From assembly GCA_905250025.1 (NCBI GenBank), contig CAJNOJ010000297.1:1-64000 (forward strand): a stretch of 64,000 nucleotides of DNA. Direction: 5' to 3'. Made by a program: the position numbers and the translations under genes. The stretch is from Adineta ricciae (Eukaryota; Rotifera; Eurotatoria; Adinetida; Adinetidae). The notes below the pieces were generated by a model. The model had not been told where the DNA came from, ran no database searches, and worked only from the letters and a program-made list of their open reading frames with translations. Positions 11,040 to 23,415 of the stretch are shown here, piece by piece; position 1 is the stretch's first letter, and each line of letters starts with the position of its first letter.

Positions 11040-11600
11040 CAACGAATGAGGTGGTTTTTTAACTCATCAACTTATACTATGAAACCAAAGTTCGAAAATG
11101 AAACAATCTGCATATTCTGCACTTAGAAAGATGAATAGAAAAGCAACAAAGAGCGAGATGATTTCTACTCTTGCCAATGCACTTCATGGCAAAGATTTGA
11201 ATGTGAGATTATCAGTGTGTGATGCACTGATATGGATGGCTGCAGAATCAACAATGAATGATGTGATCTCGACTCTTATCGATGCGATACAAAGCGAAAA
11301 ATCTCATAATCGACGACTTACATGAATGAATGAAACAACATCAACAAATAAAATAATCTCTACTCTCATCAATACAGTTTGAGACGAATGTTATGGGAGG
11401 TAAAACAATTGGTACCATTGATTACATTTACAGGACTATTACAATCAGTCGCTATCATTTCTTTTTGAACGATAAGATCAGAATTGATCACGGCAATGAT
11501 GTAATGGATTTATCTTTTCCTCATCAACAAGTATTGCATAGATTTACTAATGCTTTTAAAACCCAAAGAATTGAATTACAGAGTGAAGATAAATGAAAGA
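11040..11600 (+). pseudogene. HEAT-repeat gene relic (copy B)
   Basis: The open stretch 11098-11325 translates to two HEAT-type helical repeats (AYSALRKMNRKATKSEMIST…, SVCDALIWMAAESTMNDVIS…). Then stops and frame changes occur before a last open piece 11393-11596 that ends in FTNAFKTQRIELQSEDK. Tandem repeats of this kind (ALGKMGEKAATNEVI-like) belong to a large bdelloid HEAT family, often attached to NACHT-type proteins. No start region is seen, so I call it a decayed 3' fragment rather than a gene. Confidence 0.6.
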
Positions 11601-11682
11601 CAGAAACACAATAGAAGTGATAAGAAAATTCCGTTTTTTTTCTCTGCGTTCCATAAAAGTATGAAAATTATGATGAAACATT

Positions 11683-13179
11683 TCATAAGATTCTTTTGGA
11701 AATTTTGATCCAAACGGGTTTTGTCGGTCGACTTAATCCGTCGAATTGTTTTCTGTTGATTGTCGTTTTATAATTATTCGATTGTGGCATTAATTCCAAT
11801 TTGCATAATTTTGTCAATCGAAGAAACAGAATTTTAATTTGCATTTTCGCATATCTTTCTCCCACACACGAATGTCTTCCTCTTCCAAAAGGCAAAGCTC
11901 GATATGGATCAACTTTCATTTCTTCTCGTGGTTTCAAATGTCTTTCAGGTTGAAAATCGAATGGATTTGTATATAAATGTTGTGCACCAGTGATTGGTGT
12001 TACAACAAAATTTCCAGTTGGAATAAATTTCTCTTGAGAAAGAAGAATATCTTCACCAGCATGTCGTAAACTCAAGAGGAAGTCCGTGTGCATTCGAATA
12101 ACTTCATAGATACACGCTTGAATATATTCCATTGAGTTTAAATCATCAATAGTTAATTGATCGCATTGAGATAAATGATCAATTTCGTTTTTCATTTGTT
12201 GACCAATTTCATCATGTTGATGATGAATCCATTCAAGAATTAGATATGCTGCTGTTGTGTATGTATTCAATTGTGCTGGAACAATTGACATATAAGCAAA
12301 ATAAGCGACTAAACGAGGTGTAAATGTTTCACCACGTTTTTCCATTTGTTCTTTGACATATTTCACATTTTCATAAATAATATCAAAATCATTTGGTTCA
12401 ATGTTATTTTCAATCATTTGTAAAGCTCGTTGAATTTCTGGCATAAGAAGTAAAATCCATTGTTTCCAAGCGAAATCTTTTTTTGTTTTCAATCCGAAGT
12501 ATTTTTTCATTCGTTCAATTATTGGACTTAAAATATCTTTTTCGACATTTAATCGAGTAAATATTTCAATAACTTCATCAACATCATTTGTGTAAATATT
12601 CGATGATATGAAATTAATCGAATTGATACGTATAATCAAACGATACATAAAATCAAATAAATCAATGACAACTTCATCACCATTTTCATTCCAAAATTGT
12701 CCATTTTTATTATTAAAATAATCTCTCATCACCATTTCTGTATTTGAAATCATCTTTGACAAATGATTCGAATTCAGAATACTATGTAAATATTGTACAA
12801 CATCATATTCAACAATATATTGACTTTCAGGATATGATGATCCTAATAGAAGAAATGCAGCTCTCGACATACTGAGTGTTTCTTCTGTAGAATGATAATA
12901 TTTCTTCAAATCAGCTGATTTTGTTATCACTGTGTAATATTTTCCGAAGAGAAATAATGTGAAATTATGTCCGTATTTTGTACACCATCTCTTTAGAGAT
13001 GTTTCCATATCTAACATGGAAAGAATTGGACCCAAAAATGGAAAATACCAAGGTTCAATGATCACAGGAAAATATTTCGAATTGAAATTATGTCGTTGAG
13101 CAGAGAAATAACGAATATAAATATGAAATAACAACACACTGATCGAATAGAAGAATATGAAGAAAAGCCACCAGGTCAT
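11683..13179 (-). CDS. Cytochrome P450, microsomal type (intact copy, biosynthetic cluster)
   Basis: 498 residues, single exon, normal P450 length. Residues 1-27 are a hydrophobic ER anchor. ExxR is EVIR in ACIYEVIRMH, the PERF region is FQPERHL, and the haem loop is FGRGRHSCVGER with Cys438 as the thiolate ligand. The I-helix reads AQLNTYTTAAY instead of the usual AGxDT pair, recalling the CYP7/CYP8-type Asn-Thr arrangement, so oxygen activation may differ. It starts only 109 bp after the NRPS stop on the same strand, with a T-rich 'ctcttttttttcag' acceptor about 45 nt before the ATG. The position suggests it tailors the NRPS/PKS product, which is an inference. A nonsense-bearing duplicate lies at 4840-6438. 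Confidence 0.9.
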   Translation of the reverse strand: MTWWLFFIFFYSISVLLFHIYIRYFSAQRHNFNSKYFPVIIEPWYFPFLGPILSMLDMETSLKRWCTKYGHNFTLFLFGKYYTVITKSADLKKYYHSTEETLSMSRAAFLLLGSSYPESQYIVEYDVVQYLHSILNSNHLSKMISNTEMVMRDYFNNKNGQFWNENGDEVVIDLFDFMYRLIIRINSINFISSNIYTNDVDEVIEIFTRLNVEKDILSPIIERMKKYFGLKTKKDFAWKQWILLLMPEIQRALQMIENNIEPNDFDIIYENVKYVKEQMEKRGETFTPRLVAYFAYMSIVPAQLNTYTTAAYLILEWIHHQHDEIGQQMKNEIDHLSQCDQLTIDDLNSMEYIQACIYEVIRMHTDFLLSLRHAGEDILLSQEKFIPTGNFVVTPITGAQHLYTNPFDFQPERHLKPREEMKVDPYRALPFGRGRHSCVGERYAKMQIKILFLRLTKLCKLELMPQSNNYKTTINRKQFDGLSRPTKPVWIKISKRIL

Positions 13180-13288
13180 ATCGAATATATGGATTTCAAT
13201 AAAAAATGAAATTTAGAGAAAAATCTGAAAAAAAAGAGAAATTCGGATTACAATATTTACATGACGATAAAAACAAAAGAAATTTATT

Positions 13289-15400
13289 TTAGTCAATTCG
13301 ACGTGCTGGTACATCGGACCAAATTGTATTCATTGGTAATTGATCATATTTCATAACAAGTGTAAGAGGATAAAGACGATTTCGACCGTGAAGTATTGAT
13401 CCAGCAAGAACATTCGAATAACTCATTAGAACAGTCGAATCTTGAACGTGAATTGGTGCTAATTTGAATATACGTTGTTCAAATGTGTGAGACTAAAAAT
13501 GAAATTGAAAGAAAAATATTCTTATCATGATTTTCAAAAGAGAATTGATTAACCTGAAGACAAGAATCTCTTTGAAGACGAACATGATTTCCAATTGTTA
13601 CAAGATGAGGATCAGTTAGACAATCTATACTTGGTAAAATCACATCTTTTCCAATATGAGCACCAAGGAAACGAAAAAGATTAACAAGATATTGGGTTTT
13701 GGATAAAAATGGACTAAGAAAAAGATTAAATTCAATAATCGCTGTTGAAAGAAATTCATGTGTACGATTAATTGTTTGAGAATAAGTCAACGTTGTTTCT
13801 GATGAAGAACTTAAAATGGAACAACGATGTATAAGACAGAAAAGACATAGATGAACAATTGGTGCAATTACAATTGGAAATAAATAATAATTACTAATGA
13901 ATAAACATTTGCCAAGGAAATAAATGATACATGTATTTGTAAATGCATAGAATGATGAAGAATTCAATGATGGAAATGTATCACTTGGTATTTGTTCTTC
14001 TTTTGGCATTACAAAAGGCATTGGACGAGCTGGAATACCGACTAACACCGTTCCACAAGCAGAAATCGATGTATTTCGTGTAACTAAAGTTAAATTTCCA
14101 ACCATAGTTTTTGGAGGAAGTTGTGTGCCTGGCATCAGTGTACATCCATTACCAAGATTAGAATAAGAACCAAGTATAATTGGACTTAAATGACAATCAC
14201 CTGTTTGAGTGATTTCATATGAAGATAAACGAACTTTTGCAAAAGTTGTTACACCTTGTTCAATTCGAAGAAGATTAGATGGAAAAGAAAGAATTGGATG
14301 AAATTCACCAAGTTTAACATCAGCGCCAATTTCAGCATTTAACCAACAAAGTAAAGTATTAGAGATTGGATTGTATGACGAGAAAAGATCAAACGAATGA
14401 TGAAATGATGAGATGATCAATTGACGAAACCATATTCGACGTAAAAAGTAATAAGAATTCACTGGATAATTACCTGGTGTTACACATCCAACAAGGAATT
14501 TTAATAAAAACATTACAATGATAAGACTTGTTATTGTCCAAAACAAACAACTAAAAGCAATAGCAATTGGTATTGGTATCCAAATAATCAAATACAATTG
14601 ATACATGTGAAAAGTGAGAATGAGAAGAATACCATGAAGAATTAGAAGACAAGAAAGTAATATGAATTGATAAATAATTTGTTTCCATGAAAAAGATCGA
14701 TGATTGATTGATGAATGTTTAATAATTGAAGAAAAATGACCAGTTACTTTCGACATTGATTCGATATAAGTCTTATCTTCTATTGTCACTTCATCATAAA
14801 GAACACAACGTGTACCAATTGAACAATGTGATCCAATACGAATTCGATTAAGTTGATATGTTTGAATATCATATGAGAGATTCGAGAAAATGACATCTGT
14901 ATCGATAAATGTTGAATCACCTATTTCAAGTAACCAAGGTGCATCAATAAATGTTGAATAAATATGAACACCATGACCAATTCGTGCACCACATAATCGA
15001 AGATAAAAATTGTAAAGTGATGTCCCGAAAACATGTTTTAACCAATATGAATTATTAATTGTCCATAAACGTTCTAAAAACCACCATCGATAATAATTCC
15101 ATGAATACAAAGAATCTATTTTTGTCATCTGATTTTCTGAACAAAGTAATAAACGTTGACAGATAACGTACATACATAGATGAACTAATGGTATTAATAA
15201 GATCGAAAAGTAATTATTAGAATGATACATCATCCATATAGGAGATAACCATTGACATATGAGAAATATTATTCCTAATGTTTCAATAAATAATGATGGC
15301 AGAATATGTTGTTGATGATCATCTTCTTCTTTGAGTTTAATTGTTGTTAGTATTTCAGAACTTTGTTTTTGTTTGTCTTTCTCTTCGGTGACGATTAATG
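13289..15400 (-). other. NRPS terminal domain: membrane helices plus hexapeptide beta-helix
   Basis: C-terminal ~680 residues after the third carrier domain. Visible order: hydrophobic helices (IIFLICQWLSPIWMMY, SILLIPLVHLCMYVI), a first beta-helix block (GARIGHGVHIYST, WLLEIGDSTFIDTD, RIGSHCSIGTRCVLYDEV), a long hydrophobic region (LLILHGILLILTFHMY…), a second beta-helix block (GADVKLGEFHPI, ILGSYSNLGNGCTLMPGTQL, GTVLVGIPARP), another pair of helices, and a third short GAHIGKDVILPS block. Left-handed beta-helix folds are usually acyl- or acetyl-transferases. In this NRPS family the role is unproved; it may transfer or release the product at a membrane. This makes the synthetase a membrane-bound enzyme. 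Confidence 0.8.
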
Positions 15401-18400
15401 GTTCGAGAACTTGTGCCAATTGTCTGATTGATGGATTTTCATAAAGAGTAGTAATTCCGATATTTTCGGAGATTTGTTGTCGAATCATTGATAATGCTAT
15501 GATCACATCTAATGATGTACCACCGAATTGTCCAAATGGAACATTGACATTTGGTGATTCAACATGAAATGCTTGAGCAAAAATAGGCAAAAGACGTTCT
15601 TCAAGTTCTGTTAATTTCCATTGATCGATACGTTGACAATCAGTAATTGCTGAAAAATCAGGTGTCGGTAAAAGTTTTCGATCCAATTTGCCGTTTGGAT
15701 TCAATGGAAATTGTTCAAGGACAATAATCAACGAAGGAATCATAAAAAATGCTAAGTGAGATCGACAATAGTTATGTAATTTATCTTTGTCAATATCATA
15801 ACCTTGAACATATGCAATCAAATGATCTTTACCAGATTTAACAACGACTGAACTTGTGACGTTTGATGAAGCATCACGTAAACAACGTTCAATCTCTCCC
15901 AATTCAATACGTTGACCACGTAACTTGACTTGATGATCTTTTCGACCAACGTAATGTATCACACAATTATGATCAACATGGACAAGATCACCAGTTCTGT
16001 AGAACAATTCACCATGCATATGAGTAAGTGCTTTTTCTGTTAAATCATCACGTCCAAGATAACCAGAATAAACACCAACACCAGCGATTAATAATTCACC
16101 TTCTTGACCAACATAGACAGGTTCTCCAAAATCATCGATAATAAGACAACGATAACCAGGAATTAATGGGCCAATTGGAATAGTACTTTGTTGACATGTA
16201 CTATCAACAAGTTGAATTGTACATCCAATTGTAATTTCAGCGGGACCATAAATATTCCATATATGACATTTATTCTCAGATGTTGATGAGAAATGTTTAT
16301 TTAAATGATGAATCAACTGAATTGGTAGAGTTTCACCTACAAAAAGAAATAATTCTGTATAAATCGATTCGTTGAAATAATCGACTTACCACCAGAACAG
16401 ATCGATCGAACATGATTTAATGAAGCTTTCTCCAATCGTTTATCAAGATACGAACATAATGTTGCAAGATAACTTGGTACACTATTGAAATAGGTGATCT
16501 CTTTCTTTTCAATTGTGTCAATTAGATAAGGCAGATCCATGAGACCATCGGGACGCAACATGATTAACGATGCGCCAAGAACAAATGTTCCAATAAGATC
16601 TTCAACATGAATATCAAATGAACATTTTGTCGTTTGAAGAACCGTATCGTTTTCATCGAAAACTCCCACTTCAACAAATGATCGTGTGAATTCAAGGAAA
16701 TTTCGCTGTCGAAATTGAGCCTAAAATACACTTTATAAACACATTCTACAAAAACAATCACCGATAACTCACCGCTTTTGGTACACCTGTTGAACCGCTT
16801 GTGAAAATTATATAGCCAATACTCTCCACTGTTACATTAATATTTGAAAGTCGATCAAGATCATTGTCATTTATCATTCCATTCATATTCAACATCGTGT
16901 CCATATTCACCCTCTTTTCACCATCCTGAAGTTTGTTTTGGGTCAATGAATCAACCAGAATCAGACGACTTTGGGTTTCTTTGACAAGAGTTTGTAAACG
17001 TTGTGTTGGATCTTGAGGTGATAGTGGACAGTAAACACCACCAATCATTTCAATGGATAAGATTCCAATCACCTATAATAGAAACTCTCAATGTCTTTCA
17101 TTTTCACATATCATATCATTCTTACCATAGAAATACTTCGTTCAACACATTGACATACAATATCACCTTCTTTTACATTATAAATATTGATCAGATTCAT
17201 TCCCAGTTGTTGTGTATAGAAATACAATTCACCATAACTCAACATTTGTTCATCGAGTTCAACACCCATCTTTTGTGGATGAATCATCACTTGTTCACTG
17301 AACAACTGTGGAATTGTACGTGTTGATGTTCGTGGTCGATTCACATCGTGATTTCTCATTGAATCAATCACTGATTGTTCTTCAGGTAAAATGAGAGATA
17401 ATTTGTACAATGGTGATGATGTGTGAAGAGAGGAAATCGATGGATGGAAGAGTTGAGAGAAGAGATGAGTGAATCGTTGAAGTAATGTTTGGACAGTTGA
17501 GTGATCAAATCGATCTTCGGAACAAATCAATGAGCAACTCATTTCATCCGAAGATTTCTCAGTCAAAGTCAACATGAAATCAAATTTAGCCACAAAATCA
17601 TCTTTCTCCAATGAAATTGGTTCGAGTACATTTCCATCAACAATCACTTGTTCATTGTTCGATGACGACAGAGGAATGAAATCGTACATAATCTCAAGAA
17701 AAGCAGGTGAATGTTGATTATCAATGATATGTTGAAGTGGATAATGTGAATGTTCTAAGATTGAGAAACATAACTGTTGAACTTGTTTGACGAGTTGGTG
17801 AAATGAAGTAGAAGGATCGAATTGTAAACGATAGGGAAGTGTGGCAACAAACATTCCAATCAAATCTTCTAATTCACTTCGATATCGATTGGCACAAACA
17901 CTTCCAACACAAAGATCTCGTTGACCATTCGTTAATTTCATGAGAAATACAAAGAATATCGAAAGACCAAGTTGAAATGGAGTGACATTTGATGAATGAG
18001 CATAGTCAAGAAAAGATTGAGAAAGTTGATGATCGAATGTAATTTGTGCAACGATCGCTTTTCCTGATCGTTCTTTATGAGGTAATCGATGTCGATCGAA
18101 GGGTAATGCGAGTTCGCTTTCCAGATCATATTCGTGTAATAGGGTTTTCCAAAAGTGTTTCGCGGATGTCAAGTCCATTTGACGTTCGTAGAGAGAATAA
18201 TCAATGTAGTTCAAGGTATTTTCATCAATTGAGAGCGGAGAATCTTGATTGTAGGCAAGAGAAAGATCTCGCATGAAGATTGGTGTTGATGCACCATCAA
18301 ATGCAGAATGATGAATATGAAATAAGATGATATCATTAGTGGATAAATGATCGTGACTTTGTAATGAAGATGATTGTTGACGAAGAAGAAGATGACAATG

Positions 18401-21400
18401 AAGAAGACGTCCTTCGGTGAGGTTGAAAAGATTCGAATGATGAATCATTTCAGAGATGTTGTTTTTATCATTGGTATCGATATGAAGAACGGTGAAACCA
18501 AAAAGTGTTTGGTTGAGATCATTGATTGGAACTTGAGATTGTGTAATCGTACCTGTCGAATTGATAAAAATACTTGTGCGCAATACCGAATGCTTGACAA
18601 GAACTGATTGAATTGCACGACGGAGGCGTTCGATGGAGAGAAATTTGTCCTGATTGGAAATGACATGCGCCAGTCGTACCTCGTACATACGACCACCTTG
18701 AGTATTGAAACGAATTTGTTCATCAAGAAAAATTCGTTCTTGTGCAAATGACACTTGACCTGTCAAAAGGAAATATTGATCGAATGAGAAAAAATCTCTT
18801 GTGATTTTCTTTTGCTTTACCTTGAGCGATGTGGAGAGGAAGCCACTTCTCTTCTTGCTGTTGTTGTTGACGAGTATTTTGTGCTTGTTCGATGAAACGA
18901 GCGTGATCGACAATGGTCGAATGTTGGAACATGTTGGAAATGTTAATTGCATGAGTATCAAACTTGAACATTGTCTTATATCGATGATAAAGTTGAATAA
19001 GAAGAAGAGAATGGCCGCCAATCGTGAAAATATTGACGGTTGTGGATATTCGTTTACATTGTAATACTTCACACCAAAGTGAATGAATGCGTTTTTCAAT
19101 ACCATTCTTTGGCTCTGTATGATGCTCTTCATTGATAGGTATTGATGAATCCGGAACAGGAAGAAGCTTTCGATCAAGTTTACCATTTGCATTCATTGGC
19201 AAATGCTTGAGAATAACAAACGTTGAAGGAATCATGAACAATGGTAAACGAGATTGACAATGTTGACGTAATCGTTCTTCATTGATATCTATACTTTGAA
19301 GATAAGCTATAAGATGATCATTATCCCATTTAACAACGACACAAGCAGAAACATGTGGTGAAAGATCAAGCAAACATCGTTCAATTTCGCCTAATTCAAT
19401 ACGTTGTCCGTGAAGTTTTACTTGATGATCTTTTCGACCGATATAATAAAAGAGTTGATCACTATTTAATCGAACCAGATCACCAGTACGATAAAACAGT
19501 TGATTGTCGATCATGACGAGCACTTCTTTGTTCAAATTATCGCGTCCAAGGTAACCAGCAAAGATACCCACACCTCCAACGAATAATTCACCTTCTTGGC
19601 CAGTAAAAACTGGTTCTAAGAAGTCGTCCAGAACAACGCATTGATAACCAGGTAATAGACGACCGACAGGTACACTACTTTGATCATATCTAAGTTCAAT
19701 GTTATGATAGAGACAATCGAGAGTAACTTCAGCTGGGCCATAAAGATTCCATATGTGACATGCATCCGTTGATCTTCGTTTTGGCAATAAGTGTTTATTT
19801 AATTTATCTACTAATTGAAATGGTAATGGTTCACCTAGAAAATAAATCCAAAGACGATGAAGTCATACAGGAGAAATTCTTTACTTACCACCGCAAACCA
19901 CTGATCGTAAACGGTTCCAATCTGCGTCGTCAAAACGCGTCTCCAGATAGGAGCACAGACTTGTCAGATAACTTGGAACACTATTTATGAATGTGATACT
20001 TTTGCCAATAATTACATCAGTTAGATATTGAAAATCCATCAGGCCATCTGGTCGAAGCATTACTAATGTACCACCGGTTATAAGTATTCCCAGTATATCT
20101 TCAACGTGAATATCGAATGAGCATCGAGCCATTTGTAACACGATGTCCTTTTCATTAAATGTACCGACTTCAATCAATGATCGAACAGATTCAGTAAAAT
20201 TTCGATGTCGTATTTGAGCCTATCTCAAATTTATTAAGCCTCATTTAAATTAGATATATTCAACTTACCGCCTTGGGAATACCTGTCGAACCACTTGTAA
20301 AGATAATATAAGCAATGCTGTCACTGGTTATACTACTATCCGAAACAGAATATCCGATGACATGATTTATACTGATAGCAACATCAATATTCATCGTAAC
20401 ACATTCCTTGTCAAACTTGTCTTCCGTCAGAGTGTGCACAATTACCACAGTACACTGGGTTTCTTTGACAAGAGTTTGTAAACGTTGTGTTGGATCTTGA
20501 GGTGATAGTGGACAGTAAACACCACCAATCATTTCAATGGATAAGATTCCAATCACCTATAATAGAAACTCTCAATGTCTTTCATTTTCACATATCATAT
20601 CATTCTTACCATAGAAATACTTCGTTCAACACATTGACATACAATATCACCTTCTTTTACATTATAAATATTGATCAGATTCATTCCCAGTTGTTGTGTA
20701 TAGAAATACAATTCACCATAACTCAACATTTGTTCATCGAGTTCAACACCCATCTTTTGTGGATGAATCATCACTTGTTCACTGAACAACTGTGGAATTG
20801 TACGTGTTGATGTTCGTGGTCGATTCACATCGTGATTTCTCATTGAATCAATCACTGATTGTTCTTCAGGTAAAATGAGAGATAATTTGTACAATGGTGA
20901 TGATGTGTGAAGAGAGGAAATCGATGGATGGAAGAGTTGAGAGAAGAGATGAGTGAATCGTTGAAGTAATGTTTGGACAGTTGAGTGATCAAATCGATCT
21001 TCGGAACAAATCAATGAGCAACTCATTTCATCCGAAGATTTCTCAGTCAAAGTCAACATGAAATCAAATTTAGCCACAAAATCATCTTTCTCCAATGAAA
21101 TTGGTTCGAGTACATTTCCATCAACAATCACTTGTTCATTGTTCGATGACGACAGAGGAATGAAATCGTACATAATCTCAAGAAAAGCAGGTGAATGTTG
21201 ATTATCAATGATATGTTGAAGTGGATAATGTGAATGTTCTAAGATTGAGAAACATAACTGTTGAACTTGTTTGACGAGTTGGTGAAATGAAGTAGAAGGA
21301 TCGAATTGTAAACGATAGGGAAGTGTGGCAACAAACATTCCAATCAAATCTTCTAATTCACTTCGATATCGATTGGCACAAACACTTCCAACACAAAGAT

Positions 21401-23415
21401 CTCGTTGACCATTCGTTAATTTCATGAGAAATACAAAGAATATCGAAAGACCAAGTTGAAATGGAGTGACATTTGATGAATGAGCATAGTCAAGAAAGGA
21501 TTGAGAAAGTTGATGATCGAATGTAATTTGTGCAACGATCGCTTTTCCTGATCGTTCCTTATGAGGTAATCGATGTCGATCGAAGGGTAATGCGAGTTCA
21601 CTTTCCAGATCATATTCGTGTAATAGGGTTTTCCAAAAGTGTTTCGCGGATGTCATGTCCATTTGACGTTCATAGAGAGAATAATCAATGTAGTTCAAGG
21701 TATTTTCATCAATTGAGAGCGGAGCATCGTTCATATAAGCGACATTCAAATCTCGTAAGAAGATGTGACGAGAGTTGCGATCAAAAGTAATGTGATGAAA
21801 AACAAAAAGGATAATATCATTCGTTAATATTGAATCATCATGTGCGCTGCTGTGCGAAGACTTCTGTTGAAAAATTTGACAATAGAATACCCGTCCATCG
21901 TTCAAATGAAACAAGTTTGGATTGCGACTTATTTCTCGAATAAGAGAATGAAGATGCACGTCATCATCAACTATTTGCGTTGGTGCAAATTCGAACGTAT
22001 CCTGCATTTGTGCCATCCGTTGTGTGAGAACGGTGCTTTCGTTGTCGAAATCCAGTGAAGTTCGCAGTGCCCCATGTTTCATCAAAAGCTGTCGAACAGC
22101 TCGTCTGAGACGGTTCATAGATAATGTCCCACTTGAAATTTTTAAGACATTTACTTCATTGTAGACGCCTACGGAATATGTATCATATTGTCCATTAGTA
22201 AATCTGATTTGTTGGTCAAGAAAAATTCGTTCTTGTGCAAATGAAGCGATACCTACAACAAATGTTCATCCTTTCTTTCCTCATCTGCACATGTCTCTTT
22301 CTTCATATTTACCTTCATTCAGATGTAACGCCGTCCATGACGTTAGCTTCTCACCAGTCGTTGTTTCCATCACAGATTCCAACAATTCAGCATGTTCACA
22401 AAGAGTCGTGTGTCGAAAGAAAGAAGCAATCGAAATGCTTTTACTATCAAACATGAATGAAGTTTGATAACGATGATAGATTTGCATGAGAAGCATCGAA
22501 TGTCCGCCCACAGAAAAGAAACTGCTTGTTTTCGATCGAGGAACATCAAACTTCAAAACTTCACACCATAGTTTATGTACTTGATCTTCCGTATCAGTTG
22601 TTAATTCGGCTAAATCAGTCGCAGTGGAAATCGACGGTGATTGTGTTGGTTTCGGTAACATTCGTCGATCGAGTTTTCCACTTTTATTCAAAGGAAAACT
22701 GTTGATTGTGATGAATATTGATGGAACCATAAAAGAAGGTAAATGAGATTGACAATGTTGTCGCAATGTGTCTAAATCTGTCTGATGTGATTGCACATAT
22801 GCAACAAGATATTCATCATGTTTGATCACGGCACAAGTCGAAACGACCTCTAATAAACATCGTTCGATTTCAGCGAGTTCGATACGTTGTCCACGTAGTT
22901 TGATTTGAAAATCTTGTCTTCCTAAGTAGTAGATGAGTCCGGTGACTCGATCTTGTCGAACAAGATCACCAGTACGATAGAATGAAGCATGAAGAGCTCG
23001 TTGAGTGAGATCATCTCGATCGTAATAGCCAGGAAAGCGTTGTACACCGTCGAGATAAAGTTCTCCGACTTGTCCAGGAAGAACTGGTTGAGAGAAGCGA
23101 TCAAGAATTTGTGCTCGCATACCTGGAAATGGCATACCGATAGGAATAATACCACTCTCGATATCTTTGTCAGTAACTCTATGATAGACTGAAGTGAGAG
23201 TACATTCCGCTGGGCCATATAAGTTGTAGAAGTCGATGTTAGTTTCATGAAAATGCTGCCTGAGTTTAGCTAAAGTGCTGCAATTGATTGCTTCTCCTAG
23301 AAGATGGGAAAAGTGGTGTGTACTAGAAAAGCAGAAGAAATGTACCGAGAAAACCAAATGTTCGAACAGTGGATAAACGACTGAGCTGATTGGTTTCAAC
23401 AAGGTGTTGAAATAG
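13289..23415 (-). CDS. Nonribosomal peptide synthetase, 3' part: A(half)-T / C-A-T / C-A-T / membrane-LbH terminal domain
   Basis: Continuation of the NRPS that starts at 31046, separated by the insertion 23416-27118. Exons by GT-AG splicing: 23346-23415, 22313-23296, 20610-22252, 20269-20556, 19889-20219, 18821-19834, 17126-18759, 16773-17072, 16390-16720, 13554-16336, 13289-13492. Domain evidence: A-domain cores (IIFTSGSTGIPKA, NLYGPAE, YRTGDLV, GRKDHQVKLRGQR, NGKLDR); carrier sites GGHSM, GGHSL and, in module 3, GGTSL; condensation sites HHITFDR and HHSAFDG. After the last carrier, about 600 residues contain many membrane helices and two left-handed beta-helix (hexapeptide) blocks. This matches the NRPS terminal domain TIGR02353, also known from polylysine-type synthetases. 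Final residues are SDVPARRID. No thioesterase or reductase follows, so release chemistry is unknown. AATAAA overlaps the stop. Confidence 0.9.
16972..18240. repeat. Near-identical intragenic tract, copy in NRPS module 3
   Basis: 1269 bp matching 20456-21724 (constant offset 3484) with five single-base differences, all between about 18010 and 18190. The other ~1 kb is identical. It spans the C-terminal half of a condensation domain, the linker, the start of the adenylation domain and one whole intron (17073-17125). The sequence outside the tract diverges sharply at both ends (ctgggttt… / …gagagcggag). The pattern fits gene conversion between modules. Confidence 0.93.
20456..21724. repeat. Near-identical intragenic tract, copy in NRPS module 2
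   Basis: Partner of 16972-18240. Same content: second half of the C domain, C-A linker, first part of the A domain and the intron 20557-20609, which is identical to its partner although introns elsewhere in these modules share no sequence. Confidence 0.93.

Larger units (their letters stand above)
8695..13547. repeat. Segmental duplication, copy B
   Basis: Partner of 2340-6705. Same order: GPCR upstream region, GPCR (+), HEAT relic (+), P450 (-), NRPS 3' end (-). In this copy the NRPS continues beyond the shared part, so copy B is the parental or complete locus. It contains a 380-bp MITE (9104-9483) absent from copy A. Confidence 0.9.

Noticed and set aside
17003..17326. 107-codon plus-strand frame conserved at 20487-20810
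   Set aside because: Its perfect conservation comes from the gene-conversion tract; it lies antisense to NRPS coding exons and an intron and has no protein features.
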